The notes under the pieces are model-generated. The model was not told the origin of the DNA, made no database searches, and saw only the letters and a list, made by a program, of their open reading frames with translations. The translations under genes and the position numbers were made by a program. From positions 2,294,001 through 2,358,000 of the forward strand of contig NC_015554.1 in NCBI RefSeq assembly GCF_000213655.1: 64,000 bases of DNA. The letters are read 5' to 3'. How positions within the stretch are numbered: the first letter of the stretch is position 1; every line of letters starts with the position of its first letter. The DNA comes from Alteromonas naphthalenivorans (GTDB lineage: Bacteria > Pseudomonadota > Gammaproteobacteria > Enterobacterales > Alteromonadaceae). Below are positions 1 through 8,839 of this stretch, in pieces.

Positions 1-1
1 C

Positions 2-1435
2 GTTGGTGAGAGACGGAACGCCGAAATAGAGTTTCGTATTCCTGAAGACGCAATGACAGCCAACCTTGTGATCACGTCACCCTACGGTGGAAAATCACCC
101 ACGATAAATACCATTAAGTCTTTAGCCTTAAAAAACAATATTCATCGAGGCCTTGGCTCACGCGTTATCGAAGCCATGTTAGTGGAAGCACGAAAATCAC
201 CTCCAGGCACCATCATCGAGCGTACAGTAGCAAAGGGCCTACCTGCTAGGAATGGCCGTTCATCGCGATTTATACCGTTAGTACCCAATGCGCTTGAACG
301 TATTTTAAAACCGCAAACCAACGAAGGTGAGCGGGTTGATATGCGCAATCTGGGTGAGGTTATCTGTGTAAAAGTAGACACCCCTGTACTTCGCAGAACA
401 GAGCCTACCTTAGGCAGAAGTGGTTTTGATGTGCGCGGTAGCAAGCTCCCTCCCATTCCTGGTGAGTGGGTAGAATTTCGCAAAGGTACCGGTACCGTTC
501 AGGCTGATAACGATCAAAATTTATTAATGTCATCCATTGCGGGTATGCCGAAATACCAAGACCAAACCATGAATATCGACGATACCTATATTTGTAACGG
601 GGTTAATGTGGGTACGGGTCACGTAAATTATGAAGGTGCAGTGCTGGTTAATGGCGACGTAACAGAAAAAATGCAAATAAAAGCAGAGGGTGACGTTACC
701 ATAAATGGTTTCGTCGAGTCTGCTCACATTGAGTCTGGTGGCGATATTATTATCACCGAAGGTGCAATGGGGAAAGTCAATGACAGCGCAGGTGAATTCA
801 ACTGCCACCTCATAGCGAAAGGCAGTATTCACGTTCAGCATGGTCAAGGTATCGAAATTCACTGTTCAGGCAACATTACCGTTGGCCGTCAATTAGCTTA
901 TAGTAAGCTTCACTGTGGTGGCGCCGTTATTGTGGGCCAAATAGACAAACCAATGGGGAACTTGTTTGCTTGCGATATTGTAAGTCAAGATAGAATAGAG
1001 GCCGGCACCCTTGGTGCAGTATCTGGTAGCATGCTTAAAGTCGATTTTAGCCCTGGCTTTGCTCAACTACTTGAACGTAAAGATGCGTTAGACGAACTTG
1101 TGCGCCAACTACGTGAAAACAATAGCAAGCACAAAGAAAAAATTGATATTTTGAAAAGTAAAAAAGTGCCTAAAGAACTTAAAACAAAAGTGGCTGAGGC
1201 GCTTGAAATGTTTAACAACGAAAACGCATTGCTTGATTGGATTGAGTCGAAAGTGCTAGAAATCAGCGATGCAAAAGTTCAGTACCAACAAGATATTAAG
1301 CTTATTGCCAATAAGAAGCTGTACCCTGGTGTAACAGCTAAATTGAACAATCGTAATTGGCGCTCAGAGCGTGAGTATGAGCGAGCCCATATTCACTATG
1401 ACTCGCACCAATGGCATTACGAACCTATTATTTAA
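2..1435 (+). CDS. FapA/DUF342-family protein, 5' end outside the window
   Basis: The reading frame is open to the left edge, and the codons before the first ATG (53) read like the FapA N-terminal domain (EIEFRIPEDAM), so the true start lies outside the window. The middle (about residues 160-340 counted from that ATG) is a glycine-rich beta-helical repeat region (GDVTINGFVESA, GGDIIITEGAMG) typical of the FapA/DUF342 family. It is followed by a charged coiled coil (about 345-420). Named members are linked to flagellar assembly or surface polymers, but the exact role is unknown and nothing beside it specifies one. The gene converges with the next gene, leaving an 89-bp gap. Confidence 0.8.
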   Translation, partial: VGERRNAEIEFRIPEDAMTANLVITSPYGGKSPTINTIKSLALKNNIHRGLGSRVIEAMLVEARKSPPGTIIERTVAKGLPARNGRSSRFIPLVPNALERILKPQTNEGERVDMRNLGEVICVKVDTPVLRRTEPTLGRSGFDVRGSKLPPIPGEWVEFRKGTGTVQADNDQNLLMSSIAGMPKYQDQTMNIDDTYICNGVNVGTGHVNYEGAVLVNGDVTEKMQIKAEGDVTINGFVESAHIESGGDIIITEGAMGKVNDSAGEFNCHLIAKGSIHVQHGQGIEIHCSGNITVGRQLAYSKLHCGGAVIVGQIDKPMGNLFACDIVSQDRIEAGTLGAVSGSMLKVDFSPGFAQLLERKDALDELVRQLRENNSKHKEKIDILKSKKVPKELKTKVAEALEMFNNENALLDWIESKVLEISDAKVQYQQDIKLIANKKLYPGVTAKLNNRNWRSEREYERAHIHYDSHQWHYEPII

Positions 1436-1524
1436 AGCGCTAGCAATTGCATCGCAAATCTAAACCGCCAAGCATGGTTTGAGAAAGGTTTACTGCAGCA
1501 GGCTAAGCGTCACTTTGTCCCACG

Positions 1525-2994
1525 CTAGTCTGCTATTGATACCTTCGCTATGCCCAATCTTTTTGAGTGATACAAGGCCTTCGTTGTGCGCTCAAACCAA
1601 TCGGTGAAGTTTTCACTCTCTTTTAGTTCAGCTAAGCCCGCACTGACTTGCATTTTAGTATTTTTGGTAAGTACGTCTTCGTCGATACATTCCACTAATC
1701 GATCAGCGAGAACCCGTCCTGCATCTAAGGCGGTTTGTGGGCATAAAATGATGAACTGCTCACCTGTGAAGCGTGACACAACATCGACTTCTCTTACGGT
1801 CGCAAGACATTGGGACGCAACCTGTTTTAAAATATTTTCTCTATCGAACTCGTTTAATTCGCCCCGGCAATCGCGCTTAACCTCAATCTCCACAATAATT
1901 AACGATGCAGTAGTATGAAAGCGGTGGAAGCGAGAGATTTCTTCTTCCGCTTTTTGAATCATATGATTGCGGTTGTATAGCCCAGTCAGAGTATCGTGGG
2001 CTGACAAAAATTCTAGGGTACGATTTCTGTCTAACAACGTCGTTTGCAACGATTCTATTTCATCATTCTTCTGCTTTGTTAAACGTTTAAATTGTGACAC
2101 TGTTCTATTGCGCCACACTAAGCAAACAATGGCCAGCAATACGAAGCACGTGGTTACCACAAGTTTAAAATAATTCCGCTCATAACGAACCTGAACGTTA
2201 TTCCACTGCTTATAAATATCAACCTTTCGATTCTCTGGAATAGTGGCAATTGCAGTGTTCAAGATAGGAATAATGTCGCGAGACGATTTGTTAACACCAA
2301 ACGCAAGTGAATCGAACGGCTCCGCGTAACCCACAATGCTCACGTTATCTATCTTTTGATTATTGATATGCGTGTTTACGCTTAATAACGAGCCCACCAT
2401 AACGTCGATGTCTCCTCTTGCCAGTTCAGCAAGCCCCTCACTTTCTGTTTGTACTAACTTAAGCCTTAACTCAGGATAATGCCTAGAAATATACTCTACT
2501 TGCCTGTAGCCCTTCACTACCCCAACAGTCCTGTGACCAATGCCTGCGTAACCTTGTAAAATAGGCGTGCCTGAACGGGCAACTAAAATATTGGGTGCTT
2601 CAAAGTATGGCGCGGAAAAATAAAGAAACTGTTTTCTAAAGTCAGAAACGTTCAGCATGGAGATAACTTGGCAGGTACCTTCCTGTACGAATGCCAAACT
2701 TTGTTCCCATGATTCAGTTGGCACTAGCTTGAAGGTTAAGCCAGAGAGCTCGGAAATAGTATTAATATAATCGGCAGAAATACCAACATGGTTATTATTT
2801 CGTATGGCTTCGTAAGGTGCCCAATCGGGATCGACACAATACGTTATCTCACGAGAAGCCGTGTTGTTTGTCGATTGCGGTTGAGAAATATTCTGTTGAA
2901 GCGCTTGTGCTGCTATTTCTACTGAGTAAGAAAGCGTAAGCAAAATTGCGAAGAAGACAAGGCGTAAACACCTGAAAGAAATCAAAAAGACCAC
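1525..2994 (-). CDS. Periplasmic solute-binding (SBP_bac_3) sensor with degenerate GGDEF domain
   Basis: 489 aa. A signal-peptide-like N-terminus is followed by a family-3 solute-binding domain (about residues 50-270, starting ITYCVDPDWAPYE), a membrane segment (about 277-295), a short coiled coil and a diguanylate-cyclase-like domain (about 330-485). The architecture suggests a sensor that binds an amino-acid-like ligand in the periplasm and signals through the cytoplasmic domain. The signature is TGEQF instead of GG(D/E)EF, and the usual metal-binding Asp near the domain start is replaced (IIVEIEV). The cyclase is therefore probably inactive and may act as a c-di-GMP or protein-binding module. 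It appears monocistronic. Confidence 0.8.
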   Translation of the reverse strand: MVFLISFRCLRLVFFAILLTLSYSVEIAAQALQQNISQPQSTNNTASREITYCVDPDWAPYEAIRNNNHVGISADYINTISELSGLTFKLVPTESWEQSLAFVQEGTCQVISMLNVSDFRKQFLYFSAPYFEAPNILVARSGTPILQGYAGIGHRTVGVVKGYRQVEYISRHYPELRLKLVQTESEGLAELARGDIDVMVGSLLSVNTHINNQKIDNVSIVGYAEPFDSLAFGVNKSSRDIIPILNTAIATIPENRKVDIYKQWNNVQVRYERNYFKLVVTTCFVLLAIVCLVWRNRTVSQFKRLTKQKNDEIESLQTTLLDRNRTLEFLSAHDTLTGLYNRNHMIQKAEEEISRFHRFHTTASLIIVEIEVKRDCRGELNEFDRENILKQVASQCLATVREVDVVSRFTGEQFIILCPQTALDAGRVLADRLVECIDEDVLTKNTKMQVSAGLAELKESENFTDWFERTTKALYHSKRLGIAKVSIAD

Positions 2995-3248
2995 CTAAAT
3001 ACAAATACGTAAAATGCGAAAAATCGCATACCAGAGTATCTAACTTAGCGCCTGAAAATGCAACATCGGTCTAAACTAAAAAATCACGATACCAACACAT
3101 TCAGCCAAAATTTAGGCAATTTACCCGCCATTTCGTTTCATAGTTGCTACTTGCTGAAAAATCCGTTTAATTATTCGACACTCGTCAATAATAAAACGAA
3201 TCTATGCAATGACGAATAATGAACGCTTTGTTAGGATAATTAAAACAC
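2995..3248. other. Intergenic region upstream of the SBP-GGDEF gene
   Basis: AT-rich non-coding stretch between the sensor gene and the terminator of the thiolase gene. It must carry the sensor gene promoter, but no convincing operator or repeat was recognised. Confidence 0.5.
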
Positions 3249-3275
3249 AAATGGCACCGGATTGTGGTGCCATTT
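3249..3275 (-). terminator. Rho-independent terminator of the thiolase gene
   Basis: Perfect 10-bp stem (AAATGGCACC / GGTGCCATTT) with a 7-base loop, 43 bp past the thiolase stop on the minus strand. It is followed on that strand by a T-rich stretch (GTGTTTTAA). Confidence 0.75.
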
Positions 3276-3317
3276 ACTTCAAAGTCATGCTTTTTTGACA
3301 TCAATCAAGCATGCTGC

Positions 3318-4493
3318 TTATAGCATTTCAACCGCTAGTGCTACGCCTTCCCCACCTCCAATACATAAAGAGGCAATGCCTTTTTTCGCATTCTTTTGAT
3401 TTAGCGCGTGCAGCAAGGTAACCAAAATTCGTGCACCCGATGCGCCAATCGGATGACCAAGCGCACATGCGCCGCCTTTTATATTCACTTTTCGCTCGTC
3501 TAATCCCAGCTTTTGAACTGCCAACATAGTAACCATGGCAAAGGCTTCATTAATTTCGAACAAGTCGACTTCATCTTTAGACCAGCCTGCTTTAGAAAGC
3601 ACATTTTCCATTGCTCCAACAGGCGCTACTGTGAAATTTTCTGGCTCTATAGAATGTGTGGCATGGGCTACCACTTTAGCAAGTGGGGCTAATCCCAGCG
3701 CGTGTGCTTTAGACTCACTCATCACGAGTAACGCCGCCGCACCATCTGAAATAGAGCTGGAATTTGCTGCGGTTACCGTGCCATCCTTTTTAAATGCAGG
3801 GCGAAGGGATGGGATCTTTTCTGGTCGTGCTGAACCCGGGCCTTCGTCAGTATCAACCACTACATCGCCTTTGCGGCCTGAGATAGTCACATTCACGATT
3901 TCATCTTTGAAACTACCGCTGTTAATAGCTTCATTGGCTTTTGAAAGCGAACTAAGCGCGAATTCATCCATTTGAGTTCGCGTAATGTTTTCAGCATCCG
4001 CAGTATCTTGCGCAAAACATCCCATCGCCTTTCCATCGTAAGCATTTTCAAGACCATCTAACATCATATGGTCGAGTACTTGTCCGTGCCCCATGCGATA
4101 GCCTGTTCTTGCCTTTGGCAACATATACGGCGCATTGCTCATACTTTCGAACCCACCAGCTACAACCACTTCAGCGCTACCGGCCTTGATTAAATCGTGA
4201 GCCAGCATTACCGCTTTTAAACCAGAACCACACACTTTGTTAATGGTGGTTACGCCTGCGCTAAGAGAAAGGCCTGCGCCTAACGATGCCTGACGAGCGG
4301 GCGCTTGACCTAAGCCAGCAGGTAGAACGCACCCCATAATAACTTCATCAACGTGGCTTACATCGAATGTATCGCACACCGACTTAATGGCAGTGGCACC
4401 TAGTTCGGTGGCGGCTACCCCAGACAGACTTCCATTGAAGCCCCCCATTGGTGTGCGCTTCGCTGCTACGATCACTACTGTTTCACTACTCAT
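3318..4493 (-). CDS. Acetyl-CoA C-acetyltransferase (thiolase)
   Basis: 391 aa thiolase. The nucleophile lies in NKVCGSG (about Cys88); the other catalytic motifs are NEAFA, GHPIGASG (His) and CIGGGEG (second Cys). It interconverts two acetyl-CoA with acetoacetyl-CoA. Its position divergent from the leucine-degradation operon suggests that it processes acetoacetyl-CoA derived from acetoacetate, the end product of LiuE. The start is placed at ATG 4493, six bases from an AGGAGGT Shine-Dalgarno; a GTG one codon upstream is possible. LiuR-type palindromes in the shared intergenic region suggest co-regulation with liu. It resembles AtoB/PhaA proteins, but a symbol cannot be fixed by sequence alone. 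Confidence 0.92.
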   Translation of the reverse strand: MSSETVVIVAAKRTPMGGFNGSLSGVAATELGATAIKSVCDTFDVSHVDEVIMGCVLPAGLGQAPARQASLGAGLSLSAGVTTINKVCGSGLKAVMLAHDLIKAGSAEVVVAGGFESMSNAPYMLPKARTGYRMGHGQVLDHMMLDGLENAYDGKAMGCFAQDTADAENITRTQMDEFALSSLSKANEAINSGSFKDEIVNVTISGRKGDVVVDTDEGPGSARPEKIPSLRPAFKKDGTVTAANSSSISDGAAALLVMSESKAHALGLAPLAKVVAHATHSIEPENFTVAPVGAMENVLSKAGWSKDEVDLFEINEAFAMVTMLAVQKLGLDERKVNIKGGACALGHPIGASGARILVTLLHALNQKNAKKGIASLCIGGGEGVALAVEML

Positions 4494-4560
4494 CACTTGA
4501 CCTCCTAACCACTTGTAATTTATGGAATAATATTCAACTAACTTTACTTTCGTATAAAAA

Positions 4561-4580
4561 TGTAGACACCCATGTTTAGA
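4561..4580 (+). repeat. Single GACACCCA-family repeat
   Basis: One exact core (GACACCCATG, 4565-4574) with the usual downstream context TTTAG, in the thiolase-liuR intergenic region. Same family as the clusters around the RAYT gene. Confidence 0.65.
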
Positions 4581-4628
4581 TAAGCGAACTATCTCACATA
4601 TGAAAAATTGACGTTAGCAAAATGTTAC

Positions 4629-4666
4629 TTTACCTTAACGTAAAAGGTAATTAACGTTAACGTAAA
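4629..4666. promoter_or_regulatory. Two tandem LiuR-type operator palindromes
   Basis: Two 16-bp near-palindromes centred on TTAACG occur 22 bp apart: TTTACCTTAACGTAAA (4629-4644) and TTAACGTTAACGTAAA (4651-4666). They lie between the divergent thiolase and liuR genes and fit the style of MerR-family LiuR operators described in gammaproteobacteria. A weaker related half-site (TTGACGTTAGC) is near 4607. Binding by LiuR is inference. Confidence 0.6.
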
Positions 4667-4761
4667 CCTCAATATATTTAGTGTCAAGAATCCCCTTTCA
4701 TTCAGGGAAAGTCTTTTTGTAAACAGCACAAGACAACGACATAAGACCAAAGGTACGTGTT

Positions 4762-5169
4762 ATGAATAACAACGAGAAAGAGTCGGTATTCGCGATAGGT
4801 GAACTGGCAAAAGAGTTCGATATAACTCACCGATCCATTCGCTTTTATGAAGAGCAAGGGCTACTTAGCCCAAAGCGTACCGGGCAAAACCGTGTGTATG
4901 ACAACAAAGATAGAGTGAGATTAATGCTCATTCTTAGAGGGAAACGATTGGGGTTTTCCTTAGCAGAAGTTAAAACCTTATTCGAGATGTACGACACCAA
5001 TGGCAATTCCGCCGTTCAGCTAGGCACCATGTTGGAAATGACCGCACAAAAACGGGCTGTACTTCATCAGCAACTTGAGGATATTCAAAGCCTGATGCAA
5101 GAACTCGATGAAGTAGAAGCGCGATGCCGTGAAGAGCTAGCGGAATTAGAACAAGGAAAAATTGCATGA
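4762..5169 (+). CDS. liuR: MerR-family regulator LiuR
   Basis: 135 aa. N-terminal winged MerR helix-turn-helix ([26 protein letters not shown], residues about 10-36, signature present) followed by a long dimerisation coiled coil. It is the first gene of the liu operon; its stop overlaps the liuA start (ATGA), so the two are translationally coupled. In gammaproteobacteria LiuR controls branched-chain amino-acid degradation. Placement upstream of liuABCDE, with palindromes in its own promoter region, supports autoregulation. Confidence 0.88.
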   Translation: MNNNEKESVFAIGELAKEFDITHRSIRFYEEQGLLSPKRTGQNRVYDNKDRVRLMLILRGKRLGFSLAEVKTLFEMYDTNGNSAVQLGTMLEMTAQKRAVLHQQLEDIQSLMQELDEVEARCREELAELEQGKIA

Positions 5170-6335
5170 ATACCTCCTACCCTACATTAAACTTTGACCT
5201 TGGCGAAGATATCGATTTATTACGCGAGCAAGTCTTCCAGTTTGCACAAAATGAAATTGCCCCGTTAGCAGAAGAAGCCGACGCTAATAACCAATTCCCC
5301 AATGCATTATGGCCCAAGCTGGGTGAAATGGGTTTGTTGGGGGTTACGGTATCAGAGCAATATGGCGGCGCCGATATGGGTTATTTAGCCCATACCATCG
5401 CAATGGAAGAAGTGAGCCGCGCATCAGCAGGTGTTGGCCTGAGTTATGGTGCGCATTCTAACTTATGCGTAAACCAGATTTTTAGAAACGGCAACGACGA
5501 ACAGCGAGAGAAATATCTGCCTAAATTAGTGTCTGGTGAGCACATTGGCGCGTTGGCCATGAGTGAGCCTAATGCGGGTTCAGATGTGGTGAGTATGAAG
5601 CTGCGTGCACAAAAGCGCGGCGATAAGTATATCTTGAACGGCAACAAGATGTGGATCACCAATGGTCCAGACGCCCATACCTTTGTCATTTACGCAAAAA
5701 CAGACCCACAAGCCGGACCCAAAGGGATCACCGCATTCATTGTAGAACGTGATTTCCCAGGCTTTACCCGCGCACAAAAGCTAGACAAATTAGGCATGCG
5801 CTCTTCAAACACCTGTGAACTTGTATTCCAAGACTGTGAAGTACCTGCAGCAAATATTCTGGGTAAAGAAGGCGAAGGCGTTAGGGTGCTCATGAGCGGG
5901 CTAGATTACGAGCGATTGGTACTGTCTGGTGGCCCCTTGGGCATTATGCAAGCCTGTATGGATGTGGTTGTACCCTATATTCATGACAGAGAGCAATTCG
6001 GTCAATCTATTGGTCAATTTCAACTTGTTCAGGGCAAAGTGGCCGATATGTATACCCAAATGAATGCCGCCAGAGCCTACGTGTACACCGTTGCAAAATC
6101 TTGCGATCGCGGTGATACCACCCGAAAAGACGCCGCTGGCGCCATTTTATATTCTGCAGAATTAGCCACCAAGATGGCCTTAGACGCCATTCAGCTTTTA
6201 GGTGGAAACGGTTATATCAATGAATATTCCACGGGCAGATTATTAAGAGATGCCAAGTTGTATGAAATTGGTGCGGGTACCTCAGAAATTCGCCGAATGC
6301 TTATTGGCCGCGAGTTGTTTAACGAATCAAAATAA
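5166..6335 (+). CDS. liuA: Isovaleryl-CoA dehydrogenase
   Basis: 389 aa acyl-CoA dehydrogenase. FAD/substrate motifs ([23 protein letters not shown]) and the C-terminal signature ([33 protein letters not shown], given here in part: GGNGY..GAGTSE) are all present. The Glu in GLDYERL matches the catalytic base position of isovaleryl-CoA dehydrogenases, which differs from that of most acyl-CoA dehydrogenases. It oxidises isovaleryl-CoA to 3-methylcrotonyl-CoA in leucine degradation. It overlaps liuR by four bases, and an 85-bp gap separates it from liuB. Confidence 0.93.
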   Translation: MNTSYPTLNFDLGEDIDLLREQVFQFAQNEIAPLAEEADANNQFPNALWPKLGEMGLLGVTVSEQYGGADMGYLAHTIAMEEVSRASAGVGLSYGAHSNLCVNQIFRNGNDEQREKYLPKLVSGEHIGALAMSEPNAGSDVVSMKLRAQKRGDKYILNGNKMWITNGPDAHTFVIYAKTDPQAGPKGITAFIVERDFPGFTRAQKLDKLGMRSSNTCELVFQDCEVPAANILGKEGEGVRVLMSGLDYERLVLSGGPLGIMQACMDVVVPYIHDREQFGQSIGQFQLVQGKVADMYTQMNAARAYVYTVAKSCDRGDTTRKDAAGAILYSAELATKMALDAIQLLGGNGYINEYSTGRLLRDAKLYEIGAGTSEIRRMLIGRELFNESK

Positions 6336-6420
6336 TAATTATAACGTGTCAGTTCAGCTTTTTGCTCTTAACGACAGACTGTGCGGCTCATAAGGTCGCA
6401 CTGAACAAACAGGAGGGGGT

Positions 6421-8028
6421 ATGCCCGTTCTACGTTCAAAGATAAATACAAAATCAGACACCTTTGTTGCCAATGCGCAGCATATGCAAGCACAAGTAAA
6501 TGACTTGGTTGCAAAAATAGAACAAGTTTCATTAGGCGGCGGGGCACAAGCTGCCCAACGCCATCAATCACGCGGAAAATTACTTCCCCGAGACAGAATT
6601 AACGCCTTAATTGACGACAACACGCCCTTTTTGGAAATAGGCCAATTGGCGGCGTGGGATGTGTACGACGATTATGTACCCTGCGCGGGCGTAGTAGCCG
6701 GTATAGGTTGCGTGGAAGGTATTGAGTGCATGATAGTGGCTAACGATGCCACGGTAAAAGGCGGCAGTTACTACCCGCTTACCGTGAAAAAACACTTACG
6801 CGCACAAACCATTGCAGAAGAAAATAACCTGCCGTGTATTTACTTGGTAGATTCAGGCGGTGCGAACCTACCCTATCAAGATGAAGTGTTTCCCGACAAA
6901 GAACACTTTGGCCGTATTTTCTTTAACCAAGCCAACATGTCGGCAAAGAATATTCCACAAATTGCGGTGGTAATGGGGTCATGCACAGCTGGCGGTGCCT
7001 ACGTGCCCGCCATGGCAGATGAGAGCATAATTGTAAAAGAGCAAGCCACCATCTTTTTAGGTGGACCACCACTAGTGAAAGCAGCGACAGGTGAAGTGGT
7101 AACTGCCGAAGAGCTTGGCGGCGGTGACGTGCATACCCGAATTTCAGGGGTAGCAGACCAATTAGCCAATAACGACCATCACGCACTATCTCTTGCAAGA
7201 AATGCAGTTTCTAGGCTTAACCGTACCAAACATGTCGCATTGGATGTGGCAGAGCCGAAGCCCCCGCGCTTCGATGCTAAAGAGATTTACGGCATCGTGC
7301 CTGCCGACTCAAAACAAACTTACGATGTGCGAGAAATTATCGCACGGGTAGTAGATGATTCAGACTTTGATGAATTTAAACCCTTATACGGCACTACGTT
7401 AGTGTGCGGATTTGCGCGCATCTTCGGCTATCCGGTGGGCATCATCGGCAATAATGGCATTTTATTCGGCGAAAGTGCACTAAAAGGCGCACACTTTGTT
7501 GAGTTGTGTGCAATGCGTAAGATTCCCCTCGTATTTTTACAAAACATCACTGGTTTCATGGTGGGTAAACAGTACGAACATGGCGGGATAGCTAAACACG
7601 GCGCCAAGATGGTTACTGCCGTTGCGTGTGCCCAAGTGCCTAAAATTACCGTATTAATTGGCGGTAGTTTTGGTGCAGGAAACTACGGGATGTGCGGCCG
7701 TGGGTACGACCCCAGATTTCTATTCATGTGGCCAAATGCTCGCATATCGGTAATGGGCGGCGAACAAGCCGCTGGCGTACTCGCTCAAGTGAAGCGGGAT
7801 CAAAAAGAACGTGCAGGTGAAGCCTGGACCGACGAACAAGAGCACGCCATCAAACAACCGGTTATCGACACCTACGAGAAACAAGGACATCCATATTATG
7901 CCTCAGCCAGATTATGGGACGACGGCGTTATCGACCCTGCTGATACCCGCACAGTGTTAGGCCTATCGTTATCTGCGGCATTAAATCAACCTATACCCGA
8001 CACCCGCTTCGGTGTCTTTCGCATGTAG
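6421..8028 (+). CDS. liuB: Methylcrotonyl-CoA carboxylase, carboxyltransferase (beta) subunit
   Basis: 535 aa. A two-lobed carboxyltransferase of the crotonase fold, with typical motifs: [10 protein letters not shown] near residue 50, [10 protein letters not shown], and [16 protein letters not shown] and [14 protein letters not shown] in the C-terminal half. With LiuD it carboxylates 3-methylcrotonyl-CoA to 3-methylglutaconyl-CoA. Strong ribosome-binding site (AGGAGGGGGT) directly before ATG 6421. Length matches the family. Confidence 0.95.
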   Translation: MPVLRSKINTKSDTFVANAQHMQAQVNDLVAKIEQVSLGGGAQAAQRHQSRGKLLPRDRINALIDDNTPFLEIGQLAAWDVYDDYVPCAGVVAGIGCVEGIECMIVANDATVKGGSYYPLTVKKHLRAQTIAEENNLPCIYLVDSGGANLPYQDEVFPDKEHFGRIFFNQANMSAKNIPQIAVVMGSCTAGGAYVPAMADESIIVKEQATIFLGGPPLVKAATGEVVTAEELGGGDVHTRISGVADQLANNDHHALSLARNAVSRLNRTKHVALDVAEPKPPRFDAKEIYGIVPADSKQTYDVREIIARVVDDSDFDEFKPLYGTTLVCGFARIFGYPVGIIGNNGILFGESALKGAHFVELCAMRKIPLVFLQNITGFMVGKQYEHGGIAKHGAKMVTAVACAQVPKITVLIGGSFGAGNYGMCGRGYDPRFLFMWPNARISVMGGEQAAGVLAQVKRDQKERAGEAWTDEQEHAIKQPVIDTYEKQGHPYYASARLWDDGVIDPADTRTVLGLSLSAALNQPIPDTRFGVFRM

Positions 8029-8044
8029 TTGAGGGGAATTTATT

Positions 8045-8839
8045 ATGGAACAAGCAGTTACTTATCACGTAGATGAAAGAAACGTTGCCCTTATTACGTT
8101 AAACCGCGCTGACAAACACAATGCATTTAACGATGACATGATAGCTACGTTAACCGAGCTATTTACGCGCGCCGGCAACGACAGCAGCGTTCGCGCCGTT
8201 GTTTTACAAGGCAAAGGAAAGAGCTTCAGTGCTGGTGCCGACTTAGAGTGGATGAAGCGCATGGCGCAGTACGATGAAGCCAAAAATCATATCGACGCAA
8301 TGGCGCTGGCTACTATGTTACACACCTTATACACCTTGCCAAAGCCCACTATTGCCCGCGTGCAAGGGGCGGCATTTGGCGGCGCGGTTGGTCTTATTGC
8401 TTGCTGCGATATTGCCATTGGAAGCAAATTAAGCAAGTTCTGTTTAAGCGAAGTAAAAATAGGCTTAATTCCCGCCACTATCAGCCCTTACGTGATAGAA
8501 GCCATGGGGGCACGGGTGTGTCGACGCTATTTTCAAACCGCAGAAGTCTTCTCTGCCCGCCGAGCTCGCAGGCTAGGACTGCTTAGCGAGGCTGTGACCG
8601 AAGATGAACTTGATAGCACTATAGACGATATTGTCACCCAAATTTTAAAAAACGGACCCGTGGCGGTATCGCAAGCCAAAGCCTTAGTGCAGCAAGTTGC
8701 CAATGCGCCTATTAATGCTGAATTGCTTGATGATACAAGCAAACAAATTGCCAAAATAAGAACCTCGAAAGAAGGGCAAGAAGGCTTGGGGGCGTTCATC
8801 GAAAAGCGCGCCCCAGCGTGGCAGGAGAAACAAGCATGA
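8045..8839 (+). CDS. liuC: 3-methylglutaconyl-CoA hydratase (enoyl-CoA hydratase family)
   Basis: 264 aa crotonase-fold protein. It has the CoA-binding/oxyanion motif FSAGADLEWMKRM and the GAAFGGAVGLIACCDIAI region of the family. It hydrates 3-methylglutaconyl-CoA to HMG-CoA. It lies 16 bp after liuB with a GAGGGG ribosome site, and its stop overlaps the liuD ATG (ATGA). Confidence 0.92.
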   Translation: MEQAVTYHVDERNVALITLNRADKHNAFNDDMIATLTELFTRAGNDSSVRAVVLQGKGKSFSAGADLEWMKRMAQYDEAKNHIDAMALATMLHTLYTLPKPTIARVQGAAFGGAVGLIACCDIAIGSKLSKFCLSEVKIGLIPATISPYVIEAMGARVCRRYFQTAEVFSARRARRLGLLSEAVTEDELDSTIDDIVTQILKNGPVAVSQAKALVQQVANAPINAELLDDTSKQIAKIRTSKEGQEGLGAFIEKRAPAWQEKQA

